A stretch of DNA of 64,000 nt from Pectobacterium aroidearum (GTDB lineage: Bacteria; Pseudomonadota; Gammaproteobacteria; Enterobacterales; Enterobacteriaceae). The notes below the pieces were generated by a model that did not search any database, was not told the DNA's origin, and saw nothing but the letters and a program-made list of their open reading frames with translations. The stretch spans positions 4,898,001 to 4,962,000 of the forward strand of contig NZ_CP065044.1 of the NCBI RefSeq assembly GCF_015689195.1, read 5' to 3'. Below are positions 60,640 to 64,000 of this stretch, in pieces. The position numbers and the translations under genes were made by a program. How positions within the stretch are numbered: position 1 is the stretch's first letter; every line of letters begins with the position of its first letter.

Positions 60640-60657
60640 GTCATAAAACTGTCATAT
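60640..60657 (+). promoter_or_regulatory. Pho box 1 upstream of pstS
   Basis: TTGTCATAAAACTGTCAT: two 7-bp repeats (TTGTCAT, CTGTCAT) separated by AAAA, the PhoB site pattern. Confidence 0.9.
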
Positions 60658-60672
60658 TGCGTACATTTTACT

Positions 60673-60690
60673 GTCACCAAATTGTCCTAT
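60673..60690 (+). promoter_or_regulatory. Pho box 2 upstream of pstS
   Basis: CTGTCACCAAATTGTCCT: repeats CTGTCAC and TTGTCCT around CAAA. It is 33 bp from box 1, three helical turns, and takes the place of the -35 element. Confidence 0.88.
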
Positions 60691-60708
60691 TTTTCCTCCT
60701 GCGAACTA

Positions 60709-60714
60709 CACTCT
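60709..60714 (+). promoter_or_regulatory. -10 element of the pst promoter
   Basis: TACACT, 18 bp after Pho box 2, the spacing usual for PhoB-dependent promoters. Confidence 0.75.
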
Positions 60715-60778
60715 GATTTGATAACTCTGATTGATAACGACTCCACGTCGACACGTCGATTATCCCACAGGAGGGATT

Positions 60779-61819
60779 ATGAAACTGATGCGTACCACTC
60801 TTGCCAGTGTTGTTGCGGCAACCTTTTCTCTGACGGCATTCTCTGCTTTTGCTGCTGCTAACCTCACCGGTGCCGGTGCGACATTCCCTGCGCCTGTTTA
60901 TGCCAAATGGGCTGACTCTTATCAAAAAGAAACCGGCAATAAAGTTAACTATCAAGGAATCGGTTCTTCTGGCGGTGTAAAACAGATTATCGCTAAAACT
61001 GTAGATTTCGGTGCTTCTGATGCGCCACTGGCTGACGACAAATTAGCACAGGATGGTTTATTCCAGTTCCCTACCGTTATCGGTGGCGTGGTACTGGCAG
61101 TGAACGTTCCTGGTATCAAATCTGGCGAACTGACGCTGGATGGTAAAACACTGGGTGATATCTACCTGGGCAACATCAAAAAATGGAACGACCCGGCGAT
61201 CACCAAACTGAACCCGAATGCCAAGCTGCCGGATCAGGATATCGCTGTTGTTCGTCGTGCTGACGGTTCTGGTACGTCTTTCGTGTTCACCAGCTATTTG
61301 GCGAAAGTGAACTCTGAATGGAAAGAGAAAGTTGGTTCTGGTTCTACCGTGAACTGGCCAACCGGTCTGGGCGGCAAAGGTAACGATGGTATCGCAGCGT
61401 TCGTACAGCGTCTGCCTGGTTCTATCGGTTACGTAGAATATGCGTATGCCAAGCAGAACAACCTGGCTTACACCAAACTGATTTCTGCCGATGGCAAAGC
61501 GGTTAGCCCGACTGAACAGAGCTTCAGCAACGCGGCTAAAGAGATCGACTGGAGCAAATCTTTTGCTCAGGATCTGACCAACCAGAAAGGTGCGGACGCG
61601 TGGCCAATTACTTCAACCACCTTCATCCTGGTTCACACCAAGCAGGATAAACCTGAGCAGGGCGCTGAAGTGTTGAAATTCTTCGACTGGGCGTTCAAGA
61701 AAGGCGGCGAGCAGGCTACTGCTCTGGATTACGCCACACTGCCAAAAGAAGTGGTTGAGCAAATCCGTGCTGCCTGGAAAACCCAGGTAAAAGACAGCAA
61801 CGGTAAAGCACTGTATTAA
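60779..61819 (+). CDS. pstS: Phosphate-binding periplasmic protein PstS
   Basis: A 346-residue precursor, the E. coli length. [25 protein letters not shown] is the signal peptide; the mature protein begins [19 protein letters not shown]. Phosphate-binding segments GASDAPL and [12 protein letters not shown] are present. Preceded by AGGAGGG. It is under two Pho boxes and feeds PstCAB. Confidence 0.98.
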   Translation: MKLMRTTLASVVAATFSLTAFSAFAAANLTGAGATFPAPVYAKWADSYQKETGNKVNYQGIGSSGGVKQIIAKTVDFGASDAPLADDKLAQDGLFQFPTVIGGVVLAVNVPGIKSGELTLDGKTLGDIYLGNIKKWNDPAITKLNPNAKLPDQDIAVVRRADGSGTSFVFTSYLAKVNSEWKEKVGSGSTVNWPTGLGGKGNDGIAAFVQRLPGSIGYVEYAYAKQNNLAYTKLISADGKAVSPTEQSFSNAAKEIDWSKSFAQDLTNQKGADAWPITSTTFILVHTKQDKPEQGAEVLKFFDWAFKKGGEQATALDYATLPKEVVEQIRAAWKTQVKDSNGKALY

Positions 61820-61911
61820 TTATTGTATCGACAGCCGTCGTGTTGATAACCAGAGCGTGATGAGGTTGTCAGATGCTGGAAATACGGTAGTGGAATAACA
61901 AGTCGTATCGG

Positions 61912-61940
61912 GGCGGAGAGGTGATAGCAACCTCTCTGCC
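61912..61940 (+). other. Intercistronic hairpin between pstS and pstC
   Basis: GGCGGAGAGGT...ACCTCTCTGCC with a seven-base loop and one mismatch, 44 bp before pstC. No strong T run. It probably lowers expression of pstC relative to pstS or protects the pstS 3' end. Confidence 0.65.
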
Positions 61941-61983
61941 TTCAATAGCTTATTAAATGCAGTTAAAACGAGAAGAGAGACGT

Positions 61984-62943
61984 ATGGCGGAGTACAAGCC
62001 AACTATCAAAGCCCCGGGAAAATATGGCGATATCCTCTTCAGCACGCTGGTAAAACTGGCGGCGCTGGTCACGCTACTGCTATTGGGAGGCATCATTGTT
62101 TCCCTGATTGTGGCGTCCTGGCCTAGCATCGAGAAGTTCGGTTTTGCCTTCTTGTGGACGAAAGAGTGGGATGCGCCCGCAGAGCAGTTTGGTGCACTGG
62201 TGCCGATTTACGGAACCGTCGTGACCTCACTGATCGCACTGATTATTGCCATCCCGATTAGCTTCGGGATTGCGTTATTTCTCACCGAACTGGCACCCGC
62301 ATGGCTGAAGCGTCCGCTTGGCGTGGCGATTGAACTGCTGGCGGCCATACCGAGTATTGTTTACGGCATGTGGGGGCTGTTCATTTTCGCTCCGCTGTTT
62401 GCCGAATACTTCCAACAGCCGGTAGGCAACGTCCTGTCCGGCATTCCTATTGTTGGCGCACTGTTCTCCGGCCCGGCGTTCGGAATCGGTATTCTGGCAG
62501 CTGGCGTCATTCTTGCCATCATGATTATCCCGTACATTGCAGCGGTCATGCGTGATGTGTTTGAGCAAACGCCAGTCATGATGAAAGAGTCCGCTTATGG
62601 CATCGGCTGTACGACGTGGGAAGTGATCTGGCGGATTGTACTGCCTTACACCAAAAACGGCGTGATCGGTGGGGTGATGTTGGGATTGGGGCGTGCCTTG
62701 GGGGAAACCATGGCGGTCACCTTCATCATCGGTAACACCTACCAGCTCGACAGCGCGTCGCTGTATATGCCGGGCAACAGTATTACTTCTGCGTTGGCGA
62801 ATGAATTTGCCGAAGCCGAATCGGGTCTGCACACGGCGGCGCTGATGGAACTGGGTCTGATTCTGTTTGTGATCACCTTTATTGTTCTGGCGTGTTCAAA
62901 GCTGATGGTGATGCGTCTGGCAAAAAATGAGGGAGCGCGCTAA
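61984..62943 (+). CDS. pstC: Phosphate ABC transporter permease PstC
   Basis: A 319-residue inner-membrane protein, the E. coli length when started at [19 protein letters not shown]. About six spans; the EAA loop is [20 protein letters not shown]. The stop codon overlaps the pstA start by one base (TAATG). Confidence 0.97.
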   Translation: MAEYKPTIKAPGKYGDILFSTLVKLAALVTLLLLGGIIVSLIVASWPSIEKFGFAFLWTKEWDAPAEQFGALVPIYGTVVTSLIALIIAIPISFGIALFLTELAPAWLKRPLGVAIELLAAIPSIVYGMWGLFIFAPLFAEYFQQPVGNVLSGIPIVGALFSGPAFGIGILAAGVILAIMIIPYIAAVMRDVFEQTPVMMKESAYGIGCTTWEVIWRIVLPYTKNGVIGGVMLGLGRALGETMAVTFIIGNTYQLDSASLYMPGNSITSALANEFAEAESGLHTAALMELGLILFVITFIVLACSKLMVMRLAKNEGAR

Positions 62944-63830
62944 TGGCAACATTAGGCATAGAGCAAGAAGCCGAACTGGCACGCTCGCGGCGTAAAATGC
63001 AGGCCTGGCGTCGCCAGAAAAACCGCATTGCGCTGTTCTTATCCATGTCCACGATGGCATTTGGCCTGTTCTGGTTGATCTGGATCCTGTTCTCGACGGT
63101 GACTCGAGGCGTAGACGGTATGTCTCTGGCATTGTTTACCGAGATGACGCCGCCGCCTAATACGGCAGGCGGTGGATTGGCGAACGCCATCGTTGGTAGT
63201 GGATTGCTGATTCTGTGGGCGACGCTACTGGGTACCCCGCTGGGGATTATGGCGGGCATCTATCTGGCGGAATACGGTCGTAAATCTTGGATCGCCGAAG
63301 TGATTCGTTTCATCAACGATATTCTGCTATCCGCCCCTTCAATTGTGGTTGGCCTGTTTGTCTACACACTGGTGGTGGCAAAGATGCAGCATTTCTCGGG
63401 ATGGGCGGGAGTCATTGCGCTGGCGCTGTTGCAAGTGCCAATTGTGATTCGTACTACTGAGAACATGCTTAAACTGGTGCCGGATAGCCTGCGTGAAGCG
63501 GCTTATGCACTGGGTACGCCGAAATGGAAAATGATTTCTGCGATTACGCTGAAGGCATCGGTATCAGGCATCATCACTGGGGTGCTGCTGGCTATCGCGC
63601 GTATCGCGGGGGAAACCGCGCCGCTGCTGTTTACGTCGCTGTCGAATCAGTTCTGGAGCACGGATCTGATGCATCCGATTGCTAACCTGCCGGTCACCAT
63701 ATTTAAGTTTGCCATGAGCCCGTTTGTGGAGTGGCAACAGTTGGCTTGGGCGGGCGTACTACTGATTACACTGTGTGTTCTTCTGCTGAACATTCTGGCG
63801 CGTGTTATTTTTTCCGCTAAGAAACACTAG
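62943..63830 (+). CDS. pstA: Phosphate ABC transporter permease PstA
   Basis: A 295-residue inner-membrane partner of PstC (E. coli 296). A basic cytoplasmic start ([17 protein letters not shown]) precedes six spans; the EAA loop is [21 protein letters not shown]. Confidence 0.97.
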   Translation: MATLGIEQEAELARSRRKMQAWRRQKNRIALFLSMSTMAFGLFWLIWILFSTVTRGVDGMSLALFTEMTPPPNTAGGGLANAIVGSGLLILWATLLGTPLGIMAGIYLAEYGRKSWIAEVIRFINDILLSAPSIVVGLFVYTLVVAKMQHFSGWAGVIALALLQVPIVIRTTENMLKLVPDSLREAAYALGTPKWKMISAITLKASVSGIITGVLLAIARIAGETAPLLFTSLSNQFWSTDLMHPIANLPVTIFKFAMSPFVEWQQLAWAGVLLITLCVLLLNILARVIFSAKKH

Positions 63831-63897
63831 TTTCTTAAAGAAACCAAATAAATTCAAGGTGTTGCAAGGCAGCGCCAGGAAAAAGAGAGAAGTCTTG

Positions 63898-64000
63898 ATG
63901 AGTATGGCAACTGAGACATCCAACAAAATCCAGGTACGCGATCTGAATTTCTATTACGGAAAATTCCATGCGTTGAAAAACATCACGCTGGATATTGCCG
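63898..64000 (+). CDS. pstB: Phosphate ABC transporter ATP-binding protein PstB, 5' part only
   Basis: 34 codons are visible before the window ends: [20 protein letters not shown] then [14 protein letters not shown], closely matching the E. coli PstB start. The Walker A motif would come just beyond the edge. Ribosome site AGAGA before ATG; 67 bp after pstA. Confidence 0.95.
   Translation, partial: MSMATETSNKIQVRDLNFYYGKFHALKNITLDIA

Overview
The window is a stretch of chromosome from an enterobacterium of the soft-rot group, most likely Pectobacterium. Most proteins are close in length and sequence to their Escherichia coli counterparts and lie in familiar order, but an exo-pectate lyase gene (pelX) with a KdgR-type operator sits between atpC and glmU, which points to a pectinolytic plant pathogen. 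Almost everything here is core genome around the replication origin. I found no phage, no insertion sequence, no CRISPR array and no defence island.

Layout from left to right. 1-5.5 kb: the 3' part of yicH, then fabY, dtd, yihX and typA on the minus strand. 5.5-10.3 kb: the nitrogen control operon glnA-glnL-glnG with a sigma-54 promoter and NtrC sites, followed by the tiny gene yshB. 10.3-20.3 kb: hemN, a small membrane-protein ORF, yihI, engB, the sRNA Spot 42, polA, dsbA, srkA, yihD, mobA and mobB. 20.3-25.9 kb: a complete minus-strand rRNA operon (16S, tRNA-Glu, 23S, 5S) with P1/P2 promoters and a terminator. 25.9-32 kb: the ribose operon rbsDACBK-rbsR, with two RbsR-type operators. 32.1-34.9 kb: ygiW and, divergently, qseB-qseC. 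35-42.3 kb: kup, ravA-viaA, asnA, asnC and mioC. 42.33-42.6 kb: oriC, with four DnaA boxes and three AT-rich 13-mers. 42.7-52.9 kb: mnmG, rsmG and the complete F1Fo ATP synthase operon atpIBEFHAGDC. 53-60.6 kb: pelX, glmU, glmS and a DUF4026/DUF2314 gene. 60.6-64 kb: the Pho-regulated pstS-pstC-pstA-pstB start.

Several loci work as units: NtrB/NtrC control glnA; RbsR controls ribose uptake and phosphorylation; RavA and ViaA form a chaperone pair; GlmS and GlmU make UDP-GlcNAc; PstSCAB imports phosphate.

The most informative structural point is the gene order. The left flank of the rRNA operon (mobB-mobA-polA-glnA) matches that of E. coli rrnA, while its right flank (rbsR and the ribose genes) and its tRNA-Glu spacer match E. 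coli rrnC. The roughly 90 kb that separates those two operons in E. coli is absent at this junction. Other points worth a look are two families of intergenic palindromic repeats, a 56-residue membrane ORF whose end is supplied by one of these repeats, and a perfect CRP/FNR-like palindrome upstream of atpI.
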